Origin: Phocaeicola fibrisolvens
Lineage (GTDB): Bacteria > Bacteroidota > Bacteroidia > Bacteroidales > Bacteroidaceae
Length of the DNA: 64,000 nt
NCBI RefSeq assembly: GCF_025567125.1
Contig: NZ_JAOQJI010000008.1
Location: 62,001-126,000, forward strand
Direction: 5' to 3'
In this document: positions 45,901 to 53,925 of the stretch, one piece after another
Layout of the letters: each line of letters opens with the position of its first letter
Numbering within the stretch: the stretch's first letter is position 1
Position numbers and translations under genes: made by a program
Notes under the pieces: model-generated
Told to the model about the DNA's origin: nothing
Seen by the model: only the letters and a program-made list of their open reading frames with translations
The model's database searches: none

Positions 45901-47022
45901 GACAATGGCAGTGGAATTCTTCCGGCAGACATAGACAAGATTTTCGACCGTTTTTATCAAAGTTCGGCCGATACGGAATTTAATGTAGGTACAGGTATCG
46001 GACTGGCCTTGACGAAGGGTATTGTGGAATTGCATCACGGAAAGATTTCCGTGGAAAGTGTCAAAGGCGAAGGTGCGAAATTTACCGTACGCATTCCTTT
46101 GGGAAAAGAACTCTATAATCCGGATGAGATTCTTGAAGCTGCAGACGGGGCCATTATCAGTCAGTTGACGCTTGATGAACAGAAGAAAGAACTGGCTACC
46201 GAATTGTCGGATGAGAAGGATGCCTCTGTCGAAGGGCTGGTAGGAGGAAAGGATGGATTCCGTCCTCGTATCCTGATTGTGGAAGACAATGCTTCTATTC
46301 GCCGGATGTTGGCTGAACTTTTTGAAGGATTGTATGAGGTGACTACGGCGGTAGACGGGCAAGATGCCTTGGAAAAGGTGGCTGAGGTTTCTCCGCACAT
46401 CGTATTGAGCGATGTGCTGATGCCGCGTATGTCGGGTATTGAACTGGTGAAACAGTTGAAAGGAAATTTGGATACATGCCATATTCCGGTGGTGTTGCTT
46501 ACTGCCCGCACAGAGATAGAACAAAACTTGGAAGGGCTGAAAATTGGTGCCGACGATTACATTACGAAGCCGTTTGATTCACGTCTGCTCGTGTTCCGTT
46601 GCAACAATCTGGTTAATAACCGCCGTAAGTTGCAGGAGTATTTTACCAAGCAGCCTACTGTGGATACTCCTGTACTGGCTACGAATCCGCTGGACAAGGA
46701 ATTTTTGGACGAAGTGATTGCGGTTTTCGAACAGCATTTGGATGATTCGGACTTTACGATTGATATGCTGGCTCAGAAAATGTTGGTTTCACGTACCAGG
46801 ATGTATGCGAAAATCAAGGCCATTACCGGGCAGACTCCGAACGATTTCTTCATTACGTTGCGTTTGAAGAAAGCGGCCTTCTTGTTGCGCAACAATCCGG
46901 AACTGAATGTCACGCAGATATCCGACCAGACAGGGTTCAGTTCGCCGCGTTATTTCAGCAAGCTTTTCAAAAAAGCCTATCAGCTGACGCCGATGGCTTA
47001 CCGTCAGGGCGAGGAACAGTAG
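42976..47022 (+). CDS. Hybrid two-component system sensor/regulator (HTCS)
   Basis: From the ATG at 42976 this is a 1348-residue one-protein signalling system. An earlier ATG at 42958 or 42856 is possible, but only this start places the signal peptide (cleaved after RLAAQ) at the N-terminus. It has 14 or so Reg_prop beta-propeller repeats (from NITFKHLSTDNGLSQ), a Y_Y_Y domain (about 680-760), one transmembrane helix (about 775-795), HisKA with H831 in SISHEFRTPL, HATPase (NLLSNAMKHV, GTGIGLAL), a receiver with D1146 in IVLSDVLMP, and an AraC helix-turn-helix (about 1250-1345). It is divergent from PL8 and upstream of a sulfatase, so it likely senses GAG disaccharides and controls both. Confidence 0.95.
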   Translation: MKKLIFYCFLLFGLLVMHLPRLAAQNITFKHLSTDNGLSQISVNDIYVDENNLIWIGTREGLNCYDGNDITIYRLEKNNPYSLFSNHLLRITGDQKGHLYLLCMDGVASFDMDTRRFTTLLSGKVDAITYHNGLYVACGNEIFHYNEQTSSFDSYYRLPSSEGDISSLFQDSAGRFWIGTEHEGLYCLSEDRNLSHVIRSQRISSVYEDASHRIWVGTWNNGIFLLDRKGNIRNIKAEAHSTQTLSSNFVRCFEEDNEGCMWIGTEAGLDCMNLQTGVITHYTEGEQPYGLTHSSVWCIRKDAQGTIWAGTYFGGVNYFNPEYAIYRFFRQADTPARGLSSPVVGNMIEDKRGNIWICTEGGGLNVFDPVKNTFQWYTHRSSVNSISHNNVKAIWYDEAADCMWLGLHLGGINKLDIKTGRFSVYRKVEGDKESIPSDIVRDIVPYKDSLVVATQSGVCLFSRATGKCRQLFQSHKEGKLIRMVADLEFDKNGVLWMAVTGEGVFSYDFKTDALTHYVYRKGEPGISNNNVNSIFCDSENKIWFCTSGSGLDCLDQRTRAFRNYDVSNSGFSSDCIYKVCEGDHKELLMITNQGFSCFDYRKGTIRNYWSGNGFPLNSVNENALYLSKKKEVFLGGTSGMVMFSLNSLNYRLKPYHIMWTRLVVNGKEIGVNDASGILSHELNHTSCITLKANQNMFSIYFSTSNYIPENREQMEYLLEGFSKEWTKVREQPVITYTNLNSGTYTLWVRSANPDSLSKPICMQIVVKPPFYASEWAFLLYVLLVGGIVFYLMRMYQSRVKLQASLTYEQRHLQDIERLNQNKLRFFTSISHEFRTPLTLILGQLEKLMQMPQLSPSMYSTVLLAYKSGMQLKELIGELLDFRKQEQGKMKLKVSRMNLVNFLNETYLLFQPYAESKQIHFEFHKSQDDIELWFDWKQMRKVINNLLSNAMKHVPSQGKIVMEVGVTDTEAWFSVEDNGSGILPADIDKIFDRFYQSSADTEFNVGTGIGLALTKGIVELHHGKISVESVKGEGAKFTVRIPLGKELYNPDEILEAADGAIISQLTLDEQKKELATELSDEKDASVEGLVGGKDGFRPRILIVEDNASIRRMLAELFEGLYEVTTAVDGQDALEKVAEVSPHIVLSDVLMPRMSGIELVKQLKGNLDTCHIPVVLLTARTEIEQNLEGLKIGADDYITKPFDSRLLVFRCNNLVNNRRKLQEYFTKQPTVDTPVLATNPLDKEFLDEVIAVFEQHLDDSDFTIDMLAQKMLVSRTRMYAKIKAITGQTPNDFFITLRLKKAAFLLRNNPELNVTQISDQTGFSSPRYFSKLFKKAYQLTPMAYRQGEEQ

Positions 47023-47051
47023 TTTGCACTTACTAACCTAAATATAGAAAC

Positions 47052-48593
47052 ATGAATCAGAATCTTATTGTTTATTTTTCTGCCTTTTCCGGTTTGGCAG
47101 GATTGACTGGATGCGCTCAGGCTCAGAAGCAGGAAGCGCCCGATTTGAAGCGGCCGAATGTGATTTTTATTTATTCGGACGATTTGGGCATCGGTGATTT
47201 GAGCTGTTACGGAGCCACGAAGATTTCTACTCCGAACATTGACAAACTGGCTGCACAGGGAGTCCAGTTTACCAATGCGTATGCTACTTCGGCCACCAGT
47301 ACACCGTCGCGCTATGGTATGCTGACAGGTTGCTATCCGTGGAGAAAAGAAAATACGGGTATTGCTCCTGGAAACTCAGAACTGATAATCGACACCACTT
47401 GCGTAACCTTGGCTGACGTATTTCACGAAGCGGGGTATCATACAGGCGCCGTGGGAAAATGGCATTTGGGGCTGGGACCTGCAGGAGGAACCAACTTTAA
47501 CGGACTGATTAAACCTAACACTCAAAGCATCGGCTTTGACTACGAGTTCATTATTCCGGCTACGGTAGATCGTGTGCCTTGTGTGTTTGTAGAAAATGGA
47601 CGGGTGGCCGGACTGGACCCTTCTGACCCTATTACCGTGAGCTATGACCACAAGGTCGGCAACTGGCCCACGGGAGAAGAGAATCCGGAACTGGTGAAAT
47701 TGAAACCCAGTCAGGGACATAATAATACCATTATCAACGGTATCCCGCGTATCGGTTGGATGACAGGCGGAAAGTCGGCTTTGTGGAATGATGAGGAGAT
47801 TGCTGATGTCATCACTGGAAAGGCCAAAGACTTCATTTGCTCGTCTACCGACAAGCCTTTCTTCCTGTATATGGGAACACAGGATGTGCATGTGCCACGT
47901 GTACCCCATCCGCGTTTTGCCGGAAAGAGCGGGCTGGGAACCCGTGGAGATGTCATTCTTCAGCTGGACTGGACCATTGGTGAGATTATGCATACCTTAG
48001 ACAGTTTGGGTATTGCCGATAACACTTTGTTTATTTTTACTAGCGACAACGGCCCGGTAATAGACGATGGATATCAGGACCAGGCCCGCGAGATGTTGAA
48101 TGGACATACTCCGATGGGTATCTACCGGGGTGGAAAATACAGTTTGTATGAAGCCGGTACCCGTATCCCATTTATTGTACGTTGGCCGGCAGCTATTCAG
48201 AAACCTTGCAAGCAGCAGGGATTGTTCTCACAGATTGATGTGTTTGCTTCCTTGGCCGAGATTATGGAAATGCCGTTGGCCAAAGGGGTAGCTCCCGACA
48301 GTCATGCCCGTTCACAGGCTTTGATGGGAAAAGACCAGACCGACAGGGAATATGTGGTAGAGCAGAATTTGAACAATACACTGGCTATTATTCAGGGAGA
48401 ATGGAAATATTTGCAGCCAAGTGACAAACCTGCTTTGGAATATTGGACCAAGACGGAATTGGGAAACTCTCCGGAACCTCAGTTGTATAATCTGCGTACA
48501 GATCCTTCTGAAAAGGTGAATGTGGCAGCTCAGCATCCGGAAAAGGTGAAAGAACTGGCCGCCTTGCTGGATAAGGTAATCGCAGCTCAATAA
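47052..48593 (+). CDS. S1-family sulfatase (serine type), probable N-acetylgalactosamine-6-sulfatase
   Basis: This 513-residue secreted protein (lipobox-like LTGC, Cys21) is a type I sulfatase. The formylglycine motif is STPSRYGMLTG with S83 as the modified residue. Metal ligands sit in YSDDLGIGD and FTSDNGPV, and GKWHLGLGP carries catalytic Lys/His. It follows the hybrid sensor by 29 bp. In B. thetaiotaomicron the corresponding gene next to the HTCS (BT3333, by memory) is a GalNAc-6-O-sulfatase acting on chondroitin-6-sulfate, and the sequence looks like that subfamily. The substrate is therefore inferred with fair confidence. Confidence 0.88.
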   Translation: MNQNLIVYFSAFSGLAGLTGCAQAQKQEAPDLKRPNVIFIYSDDLGIGDLSCYGATKISTPNIDKLAAQGVQFTNAYATSATSTPSRYGMLTGCYPWRKENTGIAPGNSELIIDTTCVTLADVFHEAGYHTGAVGKWHLGLGPAGGTNFNGLIKPNTQSIGFDYEFIIPATVDRVPCVFVENGRVAGLDPSDPITVSYDHKVGNWPTGEENPELVKLKPSQGHNNTIINGIPRIGWMTGGKSALWNDEEIADVITGKAKDFICSSTDKPFFLYMGTQDVHVPRVPHPRFAGKSGLGTRGDVILQLDWTIGEIMHTLDSLGIADNTLFIFTSDNGPVIDDGYQDQAREMLNGHTPMGIYRGGKYSLYEAGTRIPFIVRWPAAIQKPCKQQGLFSQIDVFASLAEIMEMPLAKGVAPDSHARSQALMGKDQTDREYVVEQNLNNTLAIIQGEWKYLQPSDKPALEYWTKTELGNSPEPQLYNLRTDPSEKVNVAAQHPEKVKELAALLDKVIAAQ

Positions 48594-48617
48594 AGAGCAA
48601 ATTACTTTGCTTAAATA

Positions 48618-48709
48618 CCTTGACACGAACGTGATGAGAGGTAGTCACGTTCGTGCGGAGAGCTCGACACGTTCGTGTCAAGGTGTCGTCACGTTCGTGA
48701 CGAGGTAAA
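48618..48709. repeat. Four tandem 22-bp palindromic units
   Basis: Units begin at 48622, 48644, 48666 and 48688, exactly 22 bp apart, each starting G[TA]CACG-(TT or AA)-CGTG. Units 3 and 4 are longer palindromes (GACACGTTCGTGTC and GTCACGTTCGTGAC). In addition, 48618-48633 is the exact reverse complement of 48668-48683 (16 bp), so a large hairpin can form. It lies between the convergent sulfatase and SUI1-like genes and may also act as their terminator. Confidence 0.88.
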
Positions 48710-48762
48710 AATCGAAATGCGTTTGAAATAAAGTGGCAGTAGAGCGTGAAAAAAATCGTCCT

Positions 48763-49101
48763 TTATTTAGTCTGACTGTATCCTTCTGTTTTCAGCAAAT
48801 CAATGATACGCTGCTTGAATTCTCCTTGAATGAGAATTTCTCCATCCTTCACGGCACCTCCCACGCCACATTTCGTCTTGAGCTTTCTGCCCAGTTCCTT
48901 CAAGTCCTCTTCCGAGCCGATAAATCCGGATACGACGGTGACGGTTTTTCCTCCTCGTCCTTTTTTCTCGATGCTGACTCTCAGCTTCTGCTGTTTCGGG
49001 TCGAGAGCTTCCGTTTCTACTTCTTCTCCTTTGTCATAATTGAAATCCGGATTGGTGGAATATACAATGTTCAAGCGCTCTTTCCAGTCGTTCTTTTTCA
49101 T
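48763..49101 (-). CDS. SUI1/YciH-family translation factor
   Basis: This 112-residue protein matches the SUI1/eIF1 fold: the core RVSIEKKGRGGKTVTVVSGF and TKCGVGGAVKDGEILIQGEF are unmistakable. In bacteria this family (YciH) can discriminate start codons during initiation, possibly under stress, and is not essential in E. coli. The N-terminal about 40 residues are variable and charged. It is a single-gene unit with its own -7 box. Confidence 0.92.
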   Translation of the reverse strand: MKKNDWKERLNIVYSTNPDFNYDKGEEVETEALDPKQQKLRVSIEKKGRGGKTVTVVSGFIGSEEDLKELGRKLKTKCGVGGAVKDGEILIQGEFKQRIIDLLKTEGYSQTK

Positions 49102-49123
49102 GTGAATTTAATTTAATCCGCTT

Positions 49124-49131
49124 CAAAGGTA
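49124..49131 (-). promoter_or_regulatory. -7 box of SUI1-like gene
   Basis: Minus-strand TACCTTTG matches TAnnTTTG, 22 bp before the start codon. No -33 box recognised. Confidence 0.4.
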
Positions 49132-49175
49132 TGACATTTTTCAGAAATCGTACCCTCGATTTACGAGAAATAGTT

Positions 49176-49183
49176 TAATTTTG
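49176..49183 (+). promoter_or_regulatory. -7 box of rex
   Basis: TAATTTTG matches TAnnTTTG, 27 bp before the rex ATG. The -33 region is not a good match. Confidence 0.45.
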
Positions 49184-49210
49184 CACTATTGAATAATAGA
49201 GCAAATCTGG

Positions 49211-49864
49211 ATGGCTGTACGAAGTCGTAAAATTACGGACAAGATTCCTGAGCCTACTTTACGCAGACTCCCGTGGTATCTTTCGAATGCGAAGCTGATG
49301 AAAGAGAAAGGGGAGAAATATGTGTCTTCTACTCAGATTTCCAGACAGATAAACATTGATGCCTCACAGATAGCGAAAGATCTTTCGTATGTGGATATCT
49401 CCGGACGTACGCGGGTGGGGTATGAAGTGGATTTGCTGATTCAGGTGCTGGAAGACTTTCTGGGATTTACGAACATGCACAAGGCCTATCTGTTCGGAGT
49501 CGGCAGTTTGGGAGGCGCCTTGCTGAGGGATTCCGGTCTGTCGCATTTCGGATTGAAGATTGTAGGTGCATTCGACATTAATCCGAATCTGGTGGAAACT
49601 ACCGTAGAGGGAATTCCCATTTATCATACTGATGAGTTTGAACAGCGGATGGCGAAAGACGGGGTGAAAATCGGGGTGCTGACCGTACCCATCAACATCG
49701 CACAGGACATTACAGACAAGATGGTGGCCGGAGGAATCAAGGCTGTATGGAATTTTACGCCGTTCCGTATCCGTGTGCCGGAAACCATCGTGGTGCAGAA
49801 CACGTCACTGTATGCCCATCTGGCCGTGATGTTCAATCGTTTGAATGAAATTATAAAGAAATAA
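49211..49864 (+). CDS. rex: Redox-sensing transcriptional repressor Rex
   Basis: This 217-residue repressor has an N-terminal winged helix (about residues 1-80; PEPTLRRLPWYL, VSSTQISRQINIDASQIAKDL) and a Rossmann NAD(H)-binding domain with GVGSLGGAL and GAFDINP. The C-terminal swapped helix ends LAVMFNRLNEIIKK. Rex leaves DNA when NADH rises and so opens fermentation and respiration genes. It starts a run of plus-strand genes to 53.9 kb. No Rex-type TTGTGANNNNNNTCACAA site was found near it by eye. Confidence 0.95.
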   Translation: MAVRSRKITDKIPEPTLRRLPWYLSNAKLMKEKGEKYVSSTQISRQINIDASQIAKDLSYVDISGRTRVGYEVDLLIQVLEDFLGFTNMHKAYLFGVGSLGGALLRDSGLSHFGLKIVGAFDINPNLVETTVEGIPIYHTDEFEQRMAKDGVKIGVLTVPINIAQDITDKMVAGGIKAVWNFTPFRIRVPETIVVQNTSLYAHLAVMFNRLNEIIKK

Positions 49865-49868
49865 CTCC

Positions 49869-50486
49869 ATGAAAATTATTGCTATAGGCATGAACTACAG
49901 CCTGCATTGCCATGAACTGCATGCAGGAGAAGCCTTGCCCCAAGAACCGGTCATCTTTATGAAGCCGGACTCTGCCTTGCTGAAAGACAGCAAGCCTTTT
50001 TTTATCCCTGATTTTTGTGAACAGGTGGATTACGAAACGGAGATGGTGGTGCGTATCTGCCGCCTGGGAAAAAACATCTCTGAACGTTTTGCCCATCGCT
50101 ATTATGATGCGGTGACCGTAGGCATTGATTTTACGGCCCGCGACTTGCAGCGCAAGTTCCGTGCCGAGGGAAAGCCTTGGGAGTTGTGCAAAGGATTTGA
50201 CAACTCGGCAGCCATCGGCGATTGGGTGCCGGTGGAAAAAGTAGGCGACATTCAGCACGTGAATTTCCATTTGGATATCGATGGAAAGACGGTACAGCAG
50301 GGAAATACGGGCGACATGCTGTTCACCGTAGACCAGATTATTGCCTACGTCAGCCGTTTCTGCACCTTGAAGATTGGAGATATGCTGTTTACTGGTACGC
50401 CGGTGGGGGTAGGTCCTGTGCAGATAGGCAATCATCTGGAGGGATATTTGGAAAATGAAAAACTTCTTGATTTTTACATACGATGA
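49869..50486 (+). CDS. Fumarylacetoacetate hydrolase (FAH) family protein
   Basis: This 205-residue protein is the short catalytic FAH fold without the N-terminal domain. Metal-binding acidic residues are in DYETEMVV and VTVGIDFTARDLQ, and the substrate loop includes FTGTPVGVGPV. Small members of this family act as acylpyruvate hydrolases or oxaloacetate decarboxylases. The exact substrate cannot be told. It starts 4 bp after rex and its stop overlaps the ispF start by 4 bp (ATGA), so it is translationally coupled. Confidence 0.85.
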   Translation: MKIIAIGMNYSLHCHELHAGEALPQEPVIFMKPDSALLKDSKPFFIPDFCEQVDYETEMVVRICRLGKNISERFAHRYYDAVTVGIDFTARDLQRKFRAEGKPWELCKGFDNSAAIGDWVPVEKVGDIQHVNFHLDIDGKTVQQGNTGDMLFTVDQIIAYVSRFCTLKIGDMLFTGTPVGVGPVQIGNHLEGYLENEKLLDFYIR

Positions 50487-50962
50487 AGATAAGAGTTGGA
50501 TTTGGGTTCGATGTGCACCGTCTGGTGCCGGGACGTGAATTGTGGCTGGGTGGAATTCGCTTGGAACATGAATTGGGCTTGTTGGGGCATTCGGATGCCG
50601 ACGTGCTGATTCATGCCATCTGTGATGCACTGCTGGGAGCGGCCAACCTGCGTGACATTGGCTATCATTTCCCCGACAATTCGGTGGAATTCAAGAATAT
50701 CGACAGCAAGATTCTGCTGGCAAAAACCGTGGAACTGATTGCCGAAAAAGGCTATCGGGTAGGGAATATCGATGCGACGGTGTGTGCCGAACGTCCGAAA
50801 CTGAAAAACCGCATTCCGGAAATGCAGGAAGTGCTGGCAAAGGTGATGGGCGTGGAGGCAGACGATGTCTCCATCAAGGCAACCACGACCGAGAAACTGG
50901 GATTTACCGGACGGGAAGAAGGTATCTCAGCGTATGCCACGGTGTTAATTGAAAAAGATTGA
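50483..50962 (+). CDS. ispF: 2-C-methyl-D-erythritol 2,4-cyclodiphosphate synthase
   Basis: This 159-residue enzyme of the MEP isoprenoid pathway turns CDP-ME-2-phosphate into MEcPP. The zinc-binding GFDVHRL (Asp/His), LGHSDADVLIHAICDALLG and TTEKLGFTGREEGI are complete. It is normally a homotrimer with length close to 160, as here. It overlaps the FAH gene by 4 bp, and a glycosyltransferase follows after 15 bp, so an operon is likely. No other MEP gene is in the window. Confidence 0.96.
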   Translation: MKIRVGFGFDVHRLVPGRELWLGGIRLEHELGLLGHSDADVLIHAICDALLGAANLRDIGYHFPDNSVEFKNIDSKILLAKTVELIAEKGYRVGNIDATVCAERPKLKNRIPEMQEVLAKVMGVEADDVSIKATTTEKLGFTGREEGISAYATVLIEKD

Positions 50963-50977
50963 GAAAGGGGAGGAACG

Positions 50978-51973
50978 ATGAATCCGAAATATTCAGTGGT
51001 CATACCGGTGTACAACCGCCCGGATGAGGTGGACGAACTGTTGCAGAGCCTGACCGGACAGACCTATAAGGACTTCGAGGTGGTGGTAGTGGAAGACGGT
51101 TCTTCCATTCCGTGCAAGCAGGTTGTGGAAAAATATGAAGGAAAACTGGATGTCCATTATTTTGAGAAACCGAACTCCGGTCCGGGGCAGACGCGGAACT
51201 ATGCGGTCGAACGGAGTCGTGGAGAGTATCTGCTGATTCTGGATTCCGATTGTATTTTGCCTGCTACTTACTTGGCTGCGGTGGAAGCGGAATTGCAGCG
51301 GGAACCGGCAGATGCGTTCGGTGGTCCCGACCGGGCGCACGATTCGTTTACTGACGTACAGAAAGCCATCAATTATGCCATGACTTCTTTTTTCACCACG
51401 GGAGGAATCCGGGGAGGAAAGAAGAAAATGGACAAGTTCTACCCCCGCAGTTTCAACATGGGAGTCCGGGCCGATGTGTATAAGTCACTGGGCGGATTCT
51501 CCCGGATGCGTTTCGGCGAGGACATCGACTTCAGTATCCGTATCTTCAAGGGAGGATATCGCTGTCGGTTGTTTCCGGAAGCATGGGTGTGGCATAAGCG
51601 CCGTACGGATTTGAAGAAATTTTTCAAGCAGGTACACAATTCCGGCATTGCCCGTATTGACTTGTACAAGAAATATCCGGAATCGTTGAAAGTGGTACAT
51701 CTGTTGCCGGCAGTGTTTACGGTCGGTGTGGTACTGGTTCTGCTGGCTGCTTTTATCTGTCCGTGGAGCCTGCTTTTACTGGCTTTGTTTGCCGTCGTTA
51801 TTTTTACAGACGCTTCTCTTCGTAATAAAAGTCTGAAAATTGGTGGACTATCCGTCTTTGCTGCGTTTATACAGTTGACGGGCTATGGTTCCGGTTTTTT
51901 ACGGGCATGGTGGAAACGCTGTGTATGCGGAGGAAAGTCATTCTCTGCTTTCGAAAAAACTTTTTATAAATAG
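50978..51973 (+). CDS. Family 2 glycosyltransferase, membrane-anchored
   Basis: This 331-residue protein has a GT-A nucleotide-sugar domain (about residues 1-230): YSVVIPVYNRPDEVDELL, VVVVEDGSS, the metal-binding LILDSDCIL (DSD) and FGEDIDFSIRI, the last probably with the catalytic base. Two hydrophobic segments follow (about 245-290), which anchor it in the inner membrane. The donor and acceptor sugars are unknown. It starts 15 bp after ispF; there is no surface-polysaccharide cluster around it, so it may serve lipid or envelope glycan assembly. Confidence 0.88.
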   Translation: MNPKYSVVIPVYNRPDEVDELLQSLTGQTYKDFEVVVVEDGSSIPCKQVVEKYEGKLDVHYFEKPNSGPGQTRNYAVERSRGEYLLILDSDCILPATYLAAVEAELQREPADAFGGPDRAHDSFTDVQKAINYAMTSFFTTGGIRGGKKKMDKFYPRSFNMGVRADVYKSLGGFSRMRFGEDIDFSIRIFKGGYRCRLFPEAWVWHKRRTDLKKFFKQVHNSGIARIDLYKKYPESLKVVHLLPAVFTVGVVLVLLAAFICPWSLLLLALFAVVIFTDASLRNKSLKIGGLSVFAAFIQLTGYGSGFLRAWWKRCVCGGKSFSAFEKTFYK

Positions 51974-52031
51974 AAGAATTCCTTTTTCTCCGGTCCGATG
52001 GTTCCGTCAGTCACTTTTAAAAGGAAGAACC

Positions 52032-52721
52032 ATGAACGAGAAATTGCGTATAACCCAGTGGGCGGAAGAGGATCGGCCCCGGGAGAAAATGATGCTGCAT
52101 GGCCCTGCGGCACTGAGCAATGCAGAACTGCTGGCTATATTGATTGGTTCCGGCAATGCGGAGGATACGGCGGTAGGATTGATGCGGAAAGTGCTGGAAG
52201 ATTGTCATAACCGGTTGAGTGAGCTTGGAAAATATACGGTAGACGATTTGTGCCGTTACAAGGGGATTGGTCCGGCAAAGGCTGTCACGATTCTGGCAGC
52301 CTCAGAGTTGGGAAAGCGGAGACGGGAAGAGGAACCTTCCGAGCGTAAGCGGATTACCAGTTCGCAGGACGTGTATACCTTTTTTCATCCATTGCTGTGC
52401 GACTTGCCCGTAGAAGAATGCTGGGTGATGCTGCTCAATCAGGCTGCCAAGGTCATTGATGCCGTGAAAATCAGTCAGGGAGGATTGGCCTCCACGCAGG
52501 TGGACGTGCGTTGTATCTTGCGGGAGGCACTGTTGAAACGGGCCACTTCCATGATTCTTTGTCACAACCATCCTTCTGGAAACACCCGGCCAAGTCAGGA
52601 TGACGACCGTCTGACCCATGCGTTGCTGGAAGCAGGGCGTACCATGAACATCCGCTTGTTGGACCATCTGGTTGTTTCGGACGGAAGTTACTATAGTTAC
52701 GGAGATGAAGGACGTCTTTGA
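52032..52721 (+). CDS. radC: RadC family JAMM-domain protein
   Basis: I chose the ATG at 52032 (229 residues), since it opens with the usual RadC start LRITQWAEEDRPREKM. An earlier start at 51885 would overlap the glycosyltransferase. It has an N-terminal helix-hairpin-helix region (YKGIGPAKAVTI) and a C-terminal MPN/JAMM metalloprotease-like domain with HNHPSGNTRPSQDD. RadC is widely annotated as a DNA-repair protein, but its function is not established. Confidence 0.93.
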   Translation: MNEKLRITQWAEEDRPREKMMLHGPAALSNAELLAILIGSGNAEDTAVGLMRKVLEDCHNRLSELGKYTVDDLCRYKGIGPAKAVTILAASELGKRRREEEPSERKRITSSQDVYTFFHPLLCDLPVEECWVMLLNQAAKVIDAVKISQGGLASTQVDVRCILREALLKRATSMILCHNHPSGNTRPSQDDDRLTHALLEAGRTMNIRLLDHLVVSDGSYYSYGDEGRL

Positions 52722-52767
52722 GTTCGTTTTTTTGCAGGGTAAGGATGAAAAAATGGAGATTTTTGCC

Positions 52768-52775
52768 TATGTTTG
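52768..52775 (+). promoter_or_regulatory. -7 box of the SufT-like gene
   Basis: TATGTTTG matches TAnnTTTG, 20 bp before the start at 52796. No -33 box was identified. Confidence 0.4.
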
Positions 52776-52795
52776 CAACAAAGAATAAAGATTGA

Positions 52796-53122
52796 ATGAT
52801 TATGGACAACGACAAGAAGTTGAAAATTGAGGAAAAGATTGTGGATATGCTGAAAACCGTGTACGACCCGGAAATTCCGGTAAACGTGTACGATTTAGGC
52901 TTGATTTATAAGATAGACCTTCAGGACGACGGCGAGCTGACCGTCGATATGACCTTGACGGCTCCCAACTGTCCGGCAGCCGATTTCATCATGGAGGATG
53001 TACGCCAGAAGCTGGAATCGGTGGAAGGGGTAAAATCTGCACAGATCAATCTGGTCTTTGAACCGGAATGGGACAAGGACATGATGACGGAAGAGGCAAA
53101 ACTGGAACTGGGATTTATGTAA
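52796..53122 (+). CDS. MIP18/DUF59 iron-sulfur assembly protein (SufT-like)
   Basis: This 108-residue protein matches the MIP18 (DUF59) family: VDMLKTVYDPEIPVNVYDLGLIY, then MTLTAPNCPAADFI and the C-terminal VNL-like strand INLVFEPEWDKD. Such proteins help insert or mature Fe-S clusters. The conserved Cys in APNCP is present. A start two codons downstream (52802) is possible. It is 4 bp before lpxH, so the two are cotranscribed. Confidence 0.9.
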   Translation: MIMDNDKKLKIEEKIVDMLKTVYDPEIPVNVYDLGLIYKIDLQDDGELTVDMTLTAPNCPAADFIMEDVRQKLESVEGVKSAQINLVFEPEWDKDMMTEEAKLELGFM

Positions 53123-53141
53123 ACAAATGCTTATGGATACG

Positions 53142-53909
53142 ATGAAAAGTGTATATTTCCTTTCGGATGCTCATTTGGGTTCAAGAGCCATTGCGCACGG
53201 TCGTACGCAAGAACGTCGGCTGGTGAACTTTTTGGACAGCATCAAGCATCAGGCGGCTGCCGTGTATTTGCTGGGCGACATGTTCGATTTTTGGTATGAG
53301 TTCAAGCTGGTGGTTCCGAAGGGCTATACCCGTTTCCTGGGAAAACTTTCCGAACTGACAGACATGGGGGTGGAAGTGCACTTTTTCATCGGGAACCACG
53401 ACATCTGGTGTGGAGATTATCTGGAAAAAGAGTGTGGTGTGATTCTGCACCGGGAACCGTTGACGTGCGAAATTTACGGAAAAGAGTTTTTCCTGGGACA
53501 CGGTGACGGACTAGGCGACAACGACCGGAAGTTCAAACTGTTGCGGACGATGTTTCACAGCAAGACGCTGCAACGCCTGTTTTCGATGCTTCATCCGCGC
53601 TGGAGTGTGGAGTTCGGACTGGAATGGGCCAAGCACAGCCGTCTGAAAAGAGAAGACGGACGCGAGCCGGATTATATGGGAGAGGATAAGGAACCGCTGG
53701 TATTGTTTTCAAAAGAATACTTGAAGAGCCATCCTGACATAAATTTCTTTATTTACGGACACCGTCACATCATGCTGGATTTGATGTTGAGCCGAACCTC
53801 GCGGATGATGATTCTCGGCGACTGGATTACGGAGTTCTCGTATGCGGTGTTTGACGGAGAGAATATGTTCCTGGAACAATATATTGAAGGTGAAACTTCG
53901 GTGGAGTGA
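53142..53909 (+). CDS. lpxH: UDP-2,3-diacylglucosamine diphosphatase (LpxH-type)
   Basis: This calcineurin-like metallophosphoesterase (about 255 residues) carries the metal-binding set YFLSDAHLG, LLGDMFDFW, FIGNHD, GHGDGLG and YGHRH. It cleaves the pyrophosphate of UDP-diacylglucosamine to give lipid X in lipid A synthesis. Bacteroidales enzymes of this length and motif are usually labelled LpxH. In-frame ATGs at 53127 and 53133 are alternatives. It is peripheral, at the cytoplasmic face of the inner membrane. A bidirectional hairpin follows the gene. Confidence 0.88.
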   Translation: MKSVYFLSDAHLGSRAIAHGRTQERRLVNFLDSIKHQAAAVYLLGDMFDFWYEFKLVVPKGYTRFLGKLSELTDMGVEVHFFIGNHDIWCGDYLEKECGVILHREPLTCEIYGKEFFLGHGDGLGDNDRKFKLLRTMFHSKTLQRLFSMLHPRWSVEFGLEWAKHSRLKREDGREPDYMGEDKEPLVLFSKEYLKSHPDINFFIYGHRHIMLDLMLSRTSRMMILGDWITEFSYAVFDGENMFLEQYIEGETSVE

Positions 53910-53925
53910 TTCGCTATCACATAGG

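Noticed and set aside
46252..47022. Separate response regulator gene
   Set aside because: The receiver and AraC domains are in frame with the kinase, so they belong to a single hybrid protein.
51885..52031. Longer RadC with 49 extra N-terminal residues
   Set aside because: The extension overlaps the glycosyltransferase gene and has no RadC-like sequence. The ATG at 52032 starts the known N-terminus.
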